From the NCBI RefSeq assembly GCF_963675965.1, contig NZ_OY780935.1, forward strand, positions 372,001 through 436,000: a stretch of DNA of 64,000 nucleotides, given 5' to 3'. This stretch comes from an uncultured Celeribacter sp. Lineage in GTDB: Bacteria > Pseudomonadota > Alphaproteobacteria > Rhodobacterales > Rhodobacteraceae. Both the position numbers and the translations under genes were made by a program. The notes beneath the pieces were generated by a model. The model was not told where the DNA came from and made no database searches. It saw only the letters and a program-made list of their open reading frames with translations. This document shows positions 1-8,810 of this stretch, piece after piece; positions within the stretch are counted from its first letter, which is position 1, and the number at the start of each line of letters is the position of its first letter.

Positions 1-857
1 AGACGCGCCAGCAGCGAAGAGGTATCCCAACGCCCGCCGCCCATCTTTTGCACATCCTTGTAAAACTGGTCCACCAGCGCGGTCACCGGAAGGGACACCT
101 GCAACGCATCGGCAGTCGACAGGCAGATGCTCAAATCCTTGCGCATCCAGTCCACGGCGAAACCGTGTTCGTATTCCTCGGCGAGCATGGTTTTGTGCCG
201 ATTGACCATCTGCCAGCTGCCGGCCGCGCCGCCGGAGATCACATCGACCACCGCCTCGCCATCAAGCCCGGCTTTCTCTGCCATATGCAGCGCCTCTGAA
301 AGGCCCTGAACCAGACCGGCGATGGCGATCTGGTTGCACATTTTCGTGAGCTGCCCCGCCCCGACATCGCCCAGACGCCGCACCGTTTTGCCGTAGGCGG
401 CCATGATAGGTTCCGTCTTGGTGAAATCTGCCTCCGACCCGCCGCACATGACCGAAAGCACACCGTTTTCGGCTCCAGCCTGTCCGCCGGACACCGGCGC
501 GTCAACATAGCCGATGCCACGTTCGGCCGCGATCGCCGCCAGCTCTTTGGTTACCTTGTCCGAAACGGTGGTATGATCGACAAAAACAGCCCCCTCAGCC
601 ATCCCGGCAAAGGCTCCATCCGGCCCAAGGCAGACGGCACGCAGATCGTCATCATTGCCGACGCACGCCATGACAAAATCGCAGCCATGTGCGGCCTCAC
701 GGGGGCTAGGCGCGAACCCGCCCGCATGGGCCTCGGACCAGCTTTCAGCCTTGGTCGTGGTGCGATTGTAAACCGTCACCTGATGGCCCGCACGTTCCAG
801 ATGTCCCGCCATCGGGTATCCCATGACCCCAAGTCCCAAAAATGCGGTTGTCGCCAT
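1..857 (-). CDS. NAD(P)-dependent beta-hydroxyacid dehydrogenase, 3-hydroxyisobutyrate dehydrogenase-like (3' end cut)
   Basis: This reading frame starts at the ATG at 857 and is still open at base 1, giving 285 codons of a family that is usually about 290-300 residues, so only the last few residues are missing. Visible signatures are the N-terminal Rossmann glycine motif FLGLGVMG (residues 6-13), the substrate-binding motif DAPVSGG (about 119-125) and the catalytic-lysine segment GAGQLTKMCNQ with Lys172. Family members oxidise small beta-hydroxyacids (3-hydroxyisobutyrate, tartronate semialdehyde, related acids) with NAD(P). The exact substrate cannot be read from sequence. It is divergent from the acylase gene that follows, with about 110 bases between them. 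Confidence 0.93.
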   Translation of the reverse strand, partial: MATTAFLGLGVMGYPMAGHLERAGHQVTVYNRTTTKAESWSEAHAGGFAPSPREAAHGCDFVMACVGNDDDLRAVCLGPDGAFAGMAEGAVFVDHTTVSDKVTKELAAIAAERGIGYVDAPVSGGQAGAENGVLSVMCGGSEADFTKTEPIMAAYGKTVRRLGDVGAGQLTKMCNQIAIAGLVQGLSEALHMAEKAGLDGEAVVDVISGGAAGSWQMVNRHKTMLAEEYEHGFAVDWMRKDLSICLSTADALQVSLPVTALVDQFYKDVQKMGGGRWDTSSLLAR

Positions 858-967
858 GGCTTTTCCCTTCCTGTGCGATGTGCTTTAACCCAAGCCGCAA
901 GCCTAGCCGTTCGCGGCTTTGCGTCAACGCCTATATCCGCACACCAGATCAATACGGTTATCCCAGC

Positions 968-3430
968 ATGGCTCGTCTTTTTTCGCTGCTTTTCAAACTC
1001 GTCACCGCGCTTGTGGTGATCTGTCTGCTGGGAGGATGGCTGGTCTATTGGCTCGCAGCGCGGTCCCTGCCCGACTATGACGCGACCTATGAAGTGGCCG
1101 GATTGCAAGCCGAAGTCGAAATCATCCGCGACAATGCCAATGTGCCCCATATTTTCGGTGCCAGCGATGAAGATGTCTATTTCGGCCTGGGCTTTGCACA
1201 TGCGCAGGACCGGCTGTTTCAAATGATGCTTCTGCGCCGCACGGCACAGGGCAAACTGTCCGAAGTCTATGGCGAACGCACCTTCAAAACTGACGAGTTG
1301 ATGCGTCGTCTGGGGCTCTATGCGGCCGCTGAGGCCTCAGCGGCCGAACAAAGCCCCGAAGCCATGCGCGCACTCGAGGCCTATTCACGCGGCGTGAATG
1401 CCTGGGTCAGCGAGGTCAACAAGGGCGCTTTGGGCCGCGGTGCGCCTGAGTTCTTCCTGTTTCCCACCGAGATCGCCTATTGGCGCCCCACGGATTCCAT
1501 CGCCATTCTGAAACTCGTCGCCCTGCAACTCTCAGATCAGGTGCCGGACGAAGTTCTGCGCGCCCGTGCGTCGCTGCAGTTGTCGCCCGAACGCCTGTCC
1601 GATCTCATGCCCGATGCGCCGGGCAGCGGGACTGTGGTTCTCGATGACTACGCCGCACTTTTTCCTGACGTGCCGCGTTACACAGCCGACAGCGGCACCG
1701 ATTATGCAATGCTGCCTTTGCCTGAGGTCGGCATGGCCGGCGCATCGAATGTCTGGGCCGCAGCGCCGGGACGTTCCACCAGCAACGCCACACTTCTGGC
1801 CAATGACCCGCATCTGGGGTTCTCCGCCCCCGGGGCCTGGTACCTTGCCCGGATGGAGTTGGAAAACGGCGGCGTGATCGGTGGATCGATCCCCGGCGTG
1901 CCCGCCATCGTTGCCGGCCGCCGTCAGGACTTTGGCTGGGGCATCACCGCATCTTACATGGATGACGCGGATCTCTATGTCGAACGCCTGAACCCGGACA
2001 ACCCGCAAGAGGTTATGACACCTGAGGGCTTCAAACCGATGCGCAGCCGCGCCTCGATCGTGCAGATCAAGGACAAACCGCCGGTCACGCTCGAACTGGA
2101 CTGGACCGACAACGGCCCGGTGCTGCCGAAAGACGCCTTCGACGTGGGCACGATCACCCCCCCGGGTCATGTCATGTCCGTCGCCTGGACCGCCCTTTTG
2201 CCGGATGATCGGTCGATGAGCGCAGTCATTGCCCTGAACCACGCCCATACGATGACCGAGGCGCTGCAGGCGGCCCGTGATTTCACCGCCCCCTCGCTCA
2301 ACCTTGCGCTGGCCGATCCGGACCGGGTGCAGATGAAGGTGATCGGACGTGCGCCGCTGCGCGATGCCGCCCATCAATCGCGCGGGCGCATCCCGACGCC
2401 GGGCTGGATCGCCTCCAACCGCTGGCAGGGCTGGCGCGACTTCAACGATCTGCCTCTGTTCACCCCGGATCGTGACGGAGTTCTGGGCAACACCAACAAC
2501 AAGACGGTCGAGGCCCCCTTTCCCGATCACCTGAGCTATCACTGGGGCGACACGCAGCGCATTCAGCGCTGGCGCCGGCTGATGACCTCGCGCGATGTGC
2601 ACACCCGTGAAAGCTTCATCGAGATGCAAAATGATGTCGTGTCACCTTCGGCCCGGGCCCTTCTGCCGCTGGTCGGGGCCGATCTGTGGTTCACCGGCGA
2701 AGCCGCCCCCGACGGCACCCCCGAACGCCAGCGCCAGCGCGCGCTGACGCTGCTGGCGGAATGGAACGGCGAGATGAACGAACATCTGCCAGAGCCACTG
2801 ATCTACTATGCCTGGATGCGGGCCTTGCAGGACCGCCTGATCCGCGATGAGTTGGGGCCGCTGGCGCATAAGTTCACCCATGTGGAACCGCTTTTCATCG
2901 AACGGGTGTTCCGGGACATCGGCGGCGCGTCGCAGTGGTGCGACGTGGTGCAATCCGCGCCGCGCGAAACCTGCACCGAAATCGCGCGCATGGCGCTGGA
3001 TGACGCGCTGGTCTGGATCGGCGAAACCTATTCGACCAATCTTGAAACCCTGCGCTGGGGCGACGCGCATATTGCCGAACATGATCACCCGGTGCTCGGC
3101 AAAGTGCCGTTCCTGAACTGGTTTGTGAACATTCATCAATCCTCATCTGGCGGGGACAACACGCTGATGCGGGGCGTCACCTCGGGCAAAGGGGACACCC
3201 CCTTTGCCAATGTGCATGGCGCAGCCTATCGCGGGGTCTATGACTTCGCCGATCCAGACAGTTCGGTATTCATCATCGCCACGGGACAATCCGGCCATCC
3301 GCTGTCGCGTCACTATGAGGATCTGGGCGAACGCTGGCGGCGAGGCGAATATGTCCCCATGAGCCTCGATCCCGATCTGGCGCGCGCGGCAAGCGTCGGC
3401 ATCACCCATCTGGAGCCCGCCTCGGAGTGA
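968..3430 (+). CDS. Penicillin acylase family Ntn hydrolase (possible AHL acylase)
   Basis: An 820-residue single-chain precursor of the penicillin amidase family (S45). I start it at ATG 968 because the protein then opens with a short basic stretch and one hydrophobic segment (about residues 7-30), a signal anchor or signal peptide; the frame stays open to 842 but the extra residues do not look coding. The region AGASNVWA places the autocatalytic nucleophile Ser at about residue 260, followed by the family segment LLANDPHLGF. In this family the precursor cleaves itself before the Ser to give alpha and beta chains, which act in the periplasm on amides such as beta-lactams or acyl-homoserine lactones. 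Substrate is unknown; quorum-signal degradation is only a possibility. Confidence 0.92.
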   Translation: MARLFSLLFKLVTALVVICLLGGWLVYWLAARSLPDYDATYEVAGLQAEVEIIRDNANVPHIFGASDEDVYFGLGFAHAQDRLFQMMLLRRTAQGKLSEVYGERTFKTDELMRRLGLYAAAEASAAEQSPEAMRALEAYSRGVNAWVSEVNKGALGRGAPEFFLFPTEIAYWRPTDSIAILKLVALQLSDQVPDEVLRARASLQLSPERLSDLMPDAPGSGTVVLDDYAALFPDVPRYTADSGTDYAMLPLPEVGMAGASNVWAAAPGRSTSNATLLANDPHLGFSAPGAWYLARMELENGGVIGGSIPGVPAIVAGRRQDFGWGITASYMDDADLYVERLNPDNPQEVMTPEGFKPMRSRASIVQIKDKPPVTLELDWTDNGPVLPKDAFDVGTITPPGHVMSVAWTALLPDDRSMSAVIALNHAHTMTEALQAARDFTAPSLNLALADPDRVQMKVIGRAPLRDAAHQSRGRIPTPGWIASNRWQGWRDFNDLPLFTPDRDGVLGNTNNKTVEAPFPDHLSYHWGDTQRIQRWRRLMTSRDVHTRESFIEMQNDVVSPSARALLPLVGADLWFTGEAAPDGTPERQRQRALTLLAEWNGEMNEHLPEPLIYYAWMRALQDRLIRDELGPLAHKFTHVEPLFIERVFRDIGGASQWCDVVQSAPRETCTEIARMALDDALVWIGETYSTNLETLRWGDAHIAEHDHPVLGKVPFLNWFVNIHQSSSGGDNTLMRGVTSGKGDTPFANVHGAAYRGVYDFADPDSSVFIIATGQSGHPLSRHYEDLGERWRRGEYVPMSLDPDLARAASVGITHLEPASE

Positions 3431-3437
3431 GCCGCCC

Positions 3438-3704
3438 GTGAAAAGCGAATGCGACAAGATGCTGGCAGGGGACTGGTACATTTGTCTCGACGCCGATCAC
3501 CACCGCGATCCCGAGCAACGCGCGCGGGGGATCGAACGCGCCCTGCCCGTCGCCATTGGGCGCGATGTCTGGATTGGCGGTGGCGCCATTGTCCTGCCCG
3601 GTGTCAAGATCGGGGACCGGGCCATTATGGGCGCCGGCGCGGCGGTCACGAAAGACATTCTCGCGGACACGACCGTCGTCGGCAATCCCGCACGCCCGCT
3701 TTAG
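3438..3704 (+). pseudogene. Internally deleted maltose O-acetyltransferase (Maa/LacA-type) remnant
   Basis: An 88-codon frame with a GTG start 8 bases after the acylase stop. Its first 20 or so residues (DKMLAGDWY) look like the N-terminal Mac domain of maltose/galactoside O-acetyltransferases, then the frame jumps to the family's C-terminal part, with a DPEQRARG segment, the hexapeptide stretch IGRDVWIGGGAIVLPGVKIG and the closing GNPARPL. Normal members are about 185 residues, so roughly 90 central residues, most of the left-handed beta-helix, are missing in frame. A His is kept near the join (DHHRDP) where the catalytic His would be. Probably a decaying gene; a functional mini-protein cannot be excluded. 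Confidence 0.72.
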
Positions 3705-3747
3705 GGCTCTGTCGCGCGGGACCTTTAGGCGGTTTTTGAAGGCAGCC

Positions 3748-4068
3748 TTAGTTCGAAGGCGTTACAGATTTGGCCGCATTGGTGTAGACCGCAAAACCGA
3801 TCCCGGTTTTCAGCGCCTTTTCCGCAGCCTCTTTCATCACCAGATCTTTCATGCCCTGTACGGAGCCAGGAGCAATCGCTTTGCCTTCTTTGAAGGTCGC
3901 CTTCTGCCAGCCGGTCGCCTTGAGCGTAAAGGACACGCGCGCCTGTGCCGCGCCATGCGCGTCGGCAACGGCAAAGGCGATCACGCCACAGCGCATGCCC
4001 GGCTCGTGCTTGGCAATCTTGCGCCCTGTCGTGGCATCCAGCAGAAACATGTACAGCTTGTTCGCCAT
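3748..4068 (-). CDS. Conserved hypothetical protein, last gene of the hfq-hflX block
   Basis: A 106-residue protein whose start lies 4 bases after the hflX stop, so it is almost certainly cotranscribed with hfq and hflX. It begins MANKLYMFLLDATTGRKIA and has no signal peptide, membrane span or recognised catalytic motif; one Cys (near residue 27) is present and the C-terminal half is rich in Lys and Ala. I do not recognise the family. The tight spacing and same strand suggest a role or at least an expression link with RNA or ribosome control by Hfq/HflX, which is inference only. Confidence 0.75.
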   Translation of the reverse strand: MANKLYMFLLDATTGRKIAKHEPGMRCGVIAFAVADAHGAAQARVSFTLKATGWQKATFKEGKAIAPGSVQGMKDLVMKEAAEKALKTGIGFAVYTNAAKSVTPSN

Positions 4069-4072
4069 CGTC

Positions 4073-5362
4073 TTACATCTCCCGAAACTGTTTTTCCTGC
4101 CGTGGCGTCCAGCGCACGGTCACAACATAGCCGTCTTCCCCGGCTTCTTCCTGTTCGACAACGCCTTCGTCGAACAGCCATGCGCGCTTTTTTCCCTCGG
4201 CATAGGGCAGAACCAGTTCCCGCTCTATCTTCTCTTCTTCAAAGAACTTTGAAACCGCCGCCAAAAGCGTGTCGACGCCTTCTCCCGTCACCGCAGAGAT
4301 GGCAAAGACACTGTCTTCATGCGCGGCGCGCTCCATGCGCGCGGCATGTGCGTCGCCATCCAGCAAATCGATCTTGTTCCAGACCTCGAACATCGGCGCA
4401 TCGTCCTTGATGCCCAGATCAGCAAGGATCTTATAGACATTGGCCGCCTGTTCTTCGCTGTCTTCATGGGCAATATCGCGCACATGCAGGATCAGATCGG
4501 CGTCCAGAACCTCTTCGAGTGTGGCGCGGAACGCCGCCACAAGCTGCGTCGGCAGACTGGAAATGAACCCTACCGTGTCCGACAAAATGATTTCGCGATC
4601 CGTCCCCCCTTGTGGCGCCGCCAGAACCACCGAACGCATGGTCGGATCGAGCGTTGCGAACAACATGTCTTTGGCAAAAACTTCGGCACCGGTCACCTTG
4701 TTGAAAAAGGTGGACTTTCCAGCGTTGGTATAGCCCACCAGCGCCACGATCGGAAATGGCACCTTGGCGCGCGACGCGCGGTGCAATTCACGGGTTTTCA
4801 CAACCTTTTCCAACTGCTTGCGCAGACGGTTCAGCTGTTCGTCAATGGCACGGCGGTCGGCCTCGATCTGGGTTTCACCCGGACCGCCGACAAAGCCCAA
4901 TCCACCGCGTTGCCGCTCAAGGTGGGTCCAGGCCCGCACCAGACGCGTGCGCTGATAGGACAGAGCCGCCATTTCGACTTGCAACACCCCCTCGCGGGTG
5001 CGCGCACGGTCAGAAAAGATCTCAAGGATCAAACCGGTCCGGTCCAGAAGCTTCACCTTCCAGTCCTTTTCCAGATTGCGTTGCTGCACCGGGCTGACCG
5101 GCCCGTCGATCAACACCAGTTCGACCTCAGCGGCCTGCATGCGGGCTTTCAGCTCTTCGATCTTGCCGGAGCCGAACAGATGGCCAGGCTGGATCTTGGG
5201 CAGGCGCACGATTTCAGAGCCGACCACCTCAAGATCGGGCAAGGCCGCAGCGAGCGCTACGGCCTCATCAAGACCCGCCACCGGATCACGCCGGTTGCGG
5301 TCGGATGTAATATCGGGATGGAGAACCCAGGCGCGGGTTTTCCGGACCTCATGTTCGAGCAA
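4073..5362 (-). CDS. hflX: GTPase HflX
   Basis: A 429-residue GTPase of the HflX family, which binds the 50S ribosomal subunit and splits stalled ribosomes. The N-terminal HflX domain carries SGKIEELK and a glycine-rich linker (GLGFVGGPGETQIE), followed by the G domain with G1 GYTNAGKST, G3 DTVGF and G4 NKID. The start is a TTG only 2 bases after the hfq stop; no ATG or GTG lies near the conserved N-terminus, so TTG is preferred. Length and order match the alphaproteobacterial form. The gene is linked to hfq as in many proteobacteria. Confidence 0.95.
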   Translation of the reverse strand: MLEHEVRKTRAWVLHPDITSDRNRRDPVAGLDEAVALAAALPDLEVVGSEIVRLPKIQPGHLFGSGKIEELKARMQAAEVELVLIDGPVSPVQQRNLEKDWKVKLLDRTGLILEIFSDRARTREGVLQVEMAALSYQRTRLVRAWTHLERQRGGLGFVGGPGETQIEADRRAIDEQLNRLRKQLEKVVKTRELHRASRAKVPFPIVALVGYTNAGKSTFFNKVTGAEVFAKDMLFATLDPTMRSVVLAAPQGGTDREIILSDTVGFISSLPTQLVAAFRATLEEVLDADLILHVRDIAHEDSEEQAANVYKILADLGIKDDAPMFEVWNKIDLLDGDAHAARMERAAHEDSVFAISAVTGEGVDTLLAAVSKFFEEEKIERELVLPYAEGKKRAWLFDEGVVEQEEAGEDGYVVTVRWTPRQEKQFREM

Positions 5363-5364
5363 TT

Positions 5365-5601
5365 TTAGGACTCTTCGCCATCGTAAAGATTGATCGGCTG
5401 CGCCGGCATGATGGTCGAGATCGCATGTTTGTAGACAAGCTGGGACTGGCCGTCGCGGCGCAGAAGGACACAGAAGTTGTCAAACCAGGTGATCACACCC
5501 TGCAGCTTCACACCGTTGATCAGAAAGATCGTGACGGGAACCTTGGTTTTACGAACGTGATTGAGGAAGGCGTCCTGAAGATTCTGTTTATCGGCGGCCA
5601 T
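5365..5601 (-). CDS. hfq: RNA chaperone Hfq
   Basis: A 78-residue Sm-like protein that forms a hexamer and pairs small RNAs with mRNAs. The start at 5601 gives the typical N-terminus MAADKQNLQDAFLNH; the frame is open to 5658 but the extension is not Hfq-like. The Sm1 motif includes FLINGVKLQGVITWFD and the Sm2 motif contains the YKH triplet in LVYKHAIST. It lacks the long acidic tail of enterobacterial Hfq, as is usual in alphaproteobacteria. In Rhodobacter the same gene was described as nrfA, needed for full nifA expression, which fits its place after ntrYX and trkAH. Confidence 0.97.
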   Translation of the reverse strand: MAADKQNLQDAFLNHVRKTKVPVTIFLINGVKLQGVITWFDNFCVLLRRDGQSQLVYKHAISTIMPAQPINLYDGEES

Positions 5602-5759
5602 GGTATCTTTGCCTTTTTCTTGCGCTTTTGATGCGAACTGTCCCTCGGGCGACAGCACTTGACCGCACGTTCGCAGGAGATTGAAAGGAATGTCAAGATA
5701 ACGGCTGGAATTTCAACCGAATGGCGAACATCCGGCGCAATTTTGTATCACTGACACCG

Positions 5760-7307
5760 CTAACGGCGCCAGAATTCCGGGTTCAGCAGTGCGATGATCG
5801 CCAGCATTTCCAACCGCCCAAGGATCATGGTTGCAGCCAGCACCGCTTTCGCCGGTGTGCTGAGTGCGGCATAGCTCAACGGTTCCGAAGCAGCCACCTT
5901 CACCAGAGGCCCCGTCGTGGTCAGGGCAGAAATCGTAAAGACTGCAGCCGATTCAAAGTGTTGACCAAACAAGGCCAACAACATCATCACAAAGGCGATG
6001 GTGAAGGCAAAGACCATGAAATAGACCCAGGCCACATAGGCGCCTTCGCGGCGAATGCGCCGGGCCATGGCCCCGGCCCCGCCCACCGAATGCGGTGAAA
6101 TCAGCTTTTCGATCTCCCGTTCGCCATGACGCACCAGCGCATAAAGCCGCAGCAATTTGACACCGCCCGCGGTGGTGGCCACGCCGCCACCGAAAATGGC
6201 CAGCCCCATGAGCAAAACCCCCGGCGCCTGCAAGCCGGACCAGAGCCGGGCTTCCTCCCAGCCTGCACTCTCAAATCCTGCAGTGGACAGAAAGGACAGT
6301 ACCATGAACAGGCTCCCCCAAAGCGAGGACATCGCCCGTGCCAGCGTCCAGTCGCCTGAAACCTCCAGCACGCCCACCCAATGGCGCAGGAACAAAAACA
6401 GTGGCACGGTGACCATCAGGCCAAGCGCAATGCGCATTTCCGGATCGCGCCACAACGGCGGCGCATCAATCCGGGGCTGGTCTGCGGTAAAAGTCTTGCG
6501 CGACAACGCCAGAAACAGGAAGGCGAACACCAGCAGCTCTGCCATGAACCCGCCACCGGACTGTGTCAGACCGCCAACCGGCGAAATCCCCGAAGTCGCC
6601 ATCACCGACATGGCATGGCACAGCGCGACATAGGAAGAAGAGCCGACCATGGCGAGCGCAAACCAGAGCGCAAGCGTCAGCCCCAGATAGATCGGGAACA
6701 GTTTTGAGGTAAACCGCGCCATGCGCTCGGGCGCCGCAGCAATGCGGGTGATTTGCGAGGCGCGCACCTCGCTCTGACCGGGCTCGCGCGATGAAATCAC
6801 CTCGAATCCCCCCAGATTGAGCGGCGCCAGAACAGCGACCGCCGTCACCCAGGCAAAAAGCCCCCCGAGCCAGCCGACCAAGGCCGTCCACAGATGGACC
6901 GGACGCGACAGCCGCGCCGGATCGTCGAATAATGTTGCCCCGGTGGTGGTCAGGGCCGACACCATTTCGAAATAGCCGTTGAAAAAGGTGGTGGTCTTGG
7001 TGGCCTCGACGAAGGGCACCGCCAGGATCAGAGGCAAAAGCGTGTAGGTCGCCAGCAGCGTCAGCAGTTGATTGCGCCCCTCGCGGTCCCGGTCACGGCG
7101 ACCTTCGCGATCTTCGGTCTCTTCCGGACGAAACCGCGCAATGCCGATGAAACAGGCCAGCGAACTGAACAGCACAGCCGCATAGAAAAACGCGCGCGCA
7201 TCGTCCCAGTTGCGCAAGGCAACAGCGTAGATTGCCGGGATGAGCATCGCTCCACCCGCTACCAGCATAAGCTGGACGAAGAAGGGCATGCGCGAAAAGC
7301 GGTTCAT
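5760..7307 (-). CDS. trkH: Trk-type potassium uptake membrane protein TrkH
   Basis: A 515-residue inner-membrane K+ translocating subunit with many hydrophobic segments along its length and the repeated TTTG selectivity-filter elements (for example SALTTTGATLFD, MSVMATSGISPVGG, and SALTTTGPLV near the C-terminus). Its ATG overlaps the trkA stop by one base (TGATG), so the two are translationally coupled. A stretch rich in Arg/Asp/Glu between the first segments (about residues 60-75) is a charged cytoplasmic loop. It partners the cytosolic TrkA rings that gate it by NAD(H)/ATP. Confidence 0.94.
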   Translation of the reverse strand: MNRFSRMPFFVQLMLVAGGAMLIPAIYAVALRNWDDARAFFYAAVLFSSLACFIGIARFRPEETEDREGRRDRDREGRNQLLTLLATYTLLPLILAVPFVEATKTTTFFNGYFEMVSALTTTGATLFDDPARLSRPVHLWTALVGWLGGLFAWVTAVAVLAPLNLGGFEVISSREPGQSEVRASQITRIAAAPERMARFTSKLFPIYLGLTLALWFALAMVGSSSYVALCHAMSVMATSGISPVGGLTQSGGGFMAELLVFAFLFLALSRKTFTADQPRIDAPPLWRDPEMRIALGLMVTVPLFLFLRHWVGVLEVSGDWTLARAMSSLWGSLFMVLSFLSTAGFESAGWEEARLWSGLQAPGVLLMGLAIFGGGVATTAGGVKLLRLYALVRHGEREIEKLISPHSVGGAGAMARRIRREGAYVAWVYFMVFAFTIAFVMMLLALFGQHFESAAVFTISALTTTGPLVKVAASEPLSYAALSTPAKAVLAATMILGRLEMLAIIALLNPEFWRR

Positions 7308-8683
7308 CAGAAATAGTCGATCGAAACTTGCAGCAGCCGCTCCACCTCGGGAACATCGGCTGCGAGCGAAAAGATCGTGATCACATCGCCTTCGTCAATG
7401 CGAGTTTCCCCGCTCGGCTTGACATAGCTGTCGCCCTTGGCGATCGCCCCCACCAGCACACCTTCGGGAAAATCAATGTCGCGAATGCGCTTACCGGAGA
7501 TCGGAGAAGTCGACAAAACCTGTGCCTCTATCACCTCGGCCTCGCCATCGCCAACCGAATAGACGTTGCGCACACGCCCGTGACGAATGTGACGCAAGAT
7601 CGATGACACCGTCGTGGCCCGCGGGTTGATATAGGCATCGATATCGAGCGCCGACAGGATCGGTACCAGCGAGGGATCGTTCACCAGACAGATGGTCATC
7701 GAACAGCCCGCCTGTTTGGCCCGAACCGCCGCCAGCATGTTGACCTTGTCGTCATCGGTGACGCAGAGCACCGCATCGGTGCGCGAAATCCCCGCCTCAG
7801 ACAGCAATTCGCGATCCAGCGCATCGCCATTCAAAACGATAGTGCGTTCCAGACTGTCAGCGGCCTTCTCGGCCACTTTGCGGTTCTTTTCGATGATCTT
7901 TGCACGCACCCGCTCGGTGCGCTTTTCCAGCGCCTGCGCGACCCCCAGACCCACGTTGCCGCCTCCAAGAATGACCACACGTTCCTGTTTGGCCTGTGTC
8001 TTACCGAAGATTTCAAGCGTCCGATTGGTGTCTTTGTTATGGGCAAAAACATAGATCTCATCGCCTGCGAAAAGCTGATCCGAGGGGCTCGGCGCGAACA
8101 GCTTGCCATCGCGGCGCACGCCGACGACGATCGCGCGCAGGGTCGAAAACAGATCTGTCAGTTCACGCAGAGAGGTGTTCAGAACCGGACAGGTTTCCCC
8201 AAGAGAAATCCCCATAAGATGCACCCGACCCGCCAGAAAGGCCTGGGTGTCAAAGGCGGCAGGCGCCGCAAGACGGCGCAGTGCCGCTTCTGCCACTTCG
8301 CGTTCCGGGCTGATCACCACGTCGATCGGCATGTGGTCGCGCCGATAGAGGTCGGAATAGATCGCGGTCAGATAGCTTTGCGCCCGCAGGCGTGCGATCT
8401 TGCGCGGCACGGCAAAAACCGAATGCGCCACCTGACAGGTGACCATATTCACCTCATCGGAATAGGTGGCGGCGATCACCATGTCGGCATCGCGCGCGCC
8501 CGCCTTTTCCAGAACATCGGGATAGGAGGCGAAGCCTTCAATCCCCTGCACGTCCAGCGTATCGGTCGCACGCCGGACCAAAGCAGGGTTGTTGTCCACG
8601 ACAGTGACGTCGTTCTTTTCGCCGGAAAGTTGCTTGGCAATCTGCCAGCCAACCTGCCCGGCCCCGCAAATGATGACTTTCAT
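7307..8683 (-). CDS. trkA: Trk system potassium uptake protein TrkA
   Basis: A 458-residue cytosolic regulator with two TrkA-N (RCK/Rossmann) plus TrkA-C pairs. The first half opens with MKVIICGAGQVGWQIA, the nucleotide-binding glycine motif, and the second with VVILGGGNVGLGVA at about residue 234. The Asp that follows the second strand (VVDNNP in half one) is typical for NAD binding. It gates TrkH, encoded immediately downstream. About 127 bases separate it from ntrX, in the arrangement known from Azospirillum, Rhodobacter and Caulobacter-type genomes. Confidence 0.95.
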   Translation of the reverse strand: MKVIICGAGQVGWQIAKQLSGEKNDVTVVDNNPALVRRATDTLDVQGIEGFASYPDVLEKAGARDADMVIAATYSDEVNMVTCQVAHSVFAVPRKIARLRAQSYLTAIYSDLYRRDHMPIDVVISPEREVAEAALRRLAAPAAFDTQAFLAGRVHLMGISLGETCPVLNTSLRELTDLFSTLRAIVVGVRRDGKLFAPSPSDQLFAGDEIYVFAHNKDTNRTLEIFGKTQAKQERVVILGGGNVGLGVAQALEKRTERVRAKIIEKNRKVAEKAADSLERTIVLNGDALDRELLSEAGISRTDAVLCVTDDDKVNMLAAVRAKQAGCSMTICLVNDPSLVPILSALDIDAYINPRATTVSSILRHIRHGRVRNVYSVGDGEAEVIEAQVLSTSPISGKRIRDIDFPEGVLVGAIAKGDSYVKPSGETRIDEGDVITIFSLAADVPEVERLLQVSIDYF

Positions 8684-8810
8684 TCCATCATCCCTGACTG
8701 TTTCCTCACCGAAGTGTCACGTCTAACAGCCGCGGTCAACGCTGCGACCTGTTTTCATCGCAAATGGTCGTGAAGTCATTTCACTCCATCAAGGCCTGTT
8801 GATCCCGGCG

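Noticed and set aside
1532..2629. 365-codon minus-strand open frame across the acylase gene
   Set aside because: It lies antisense to the well-supported acylase, has the biased His/Arg/Gly composition of a GC-rich shadow frame and no domain that I recognise.
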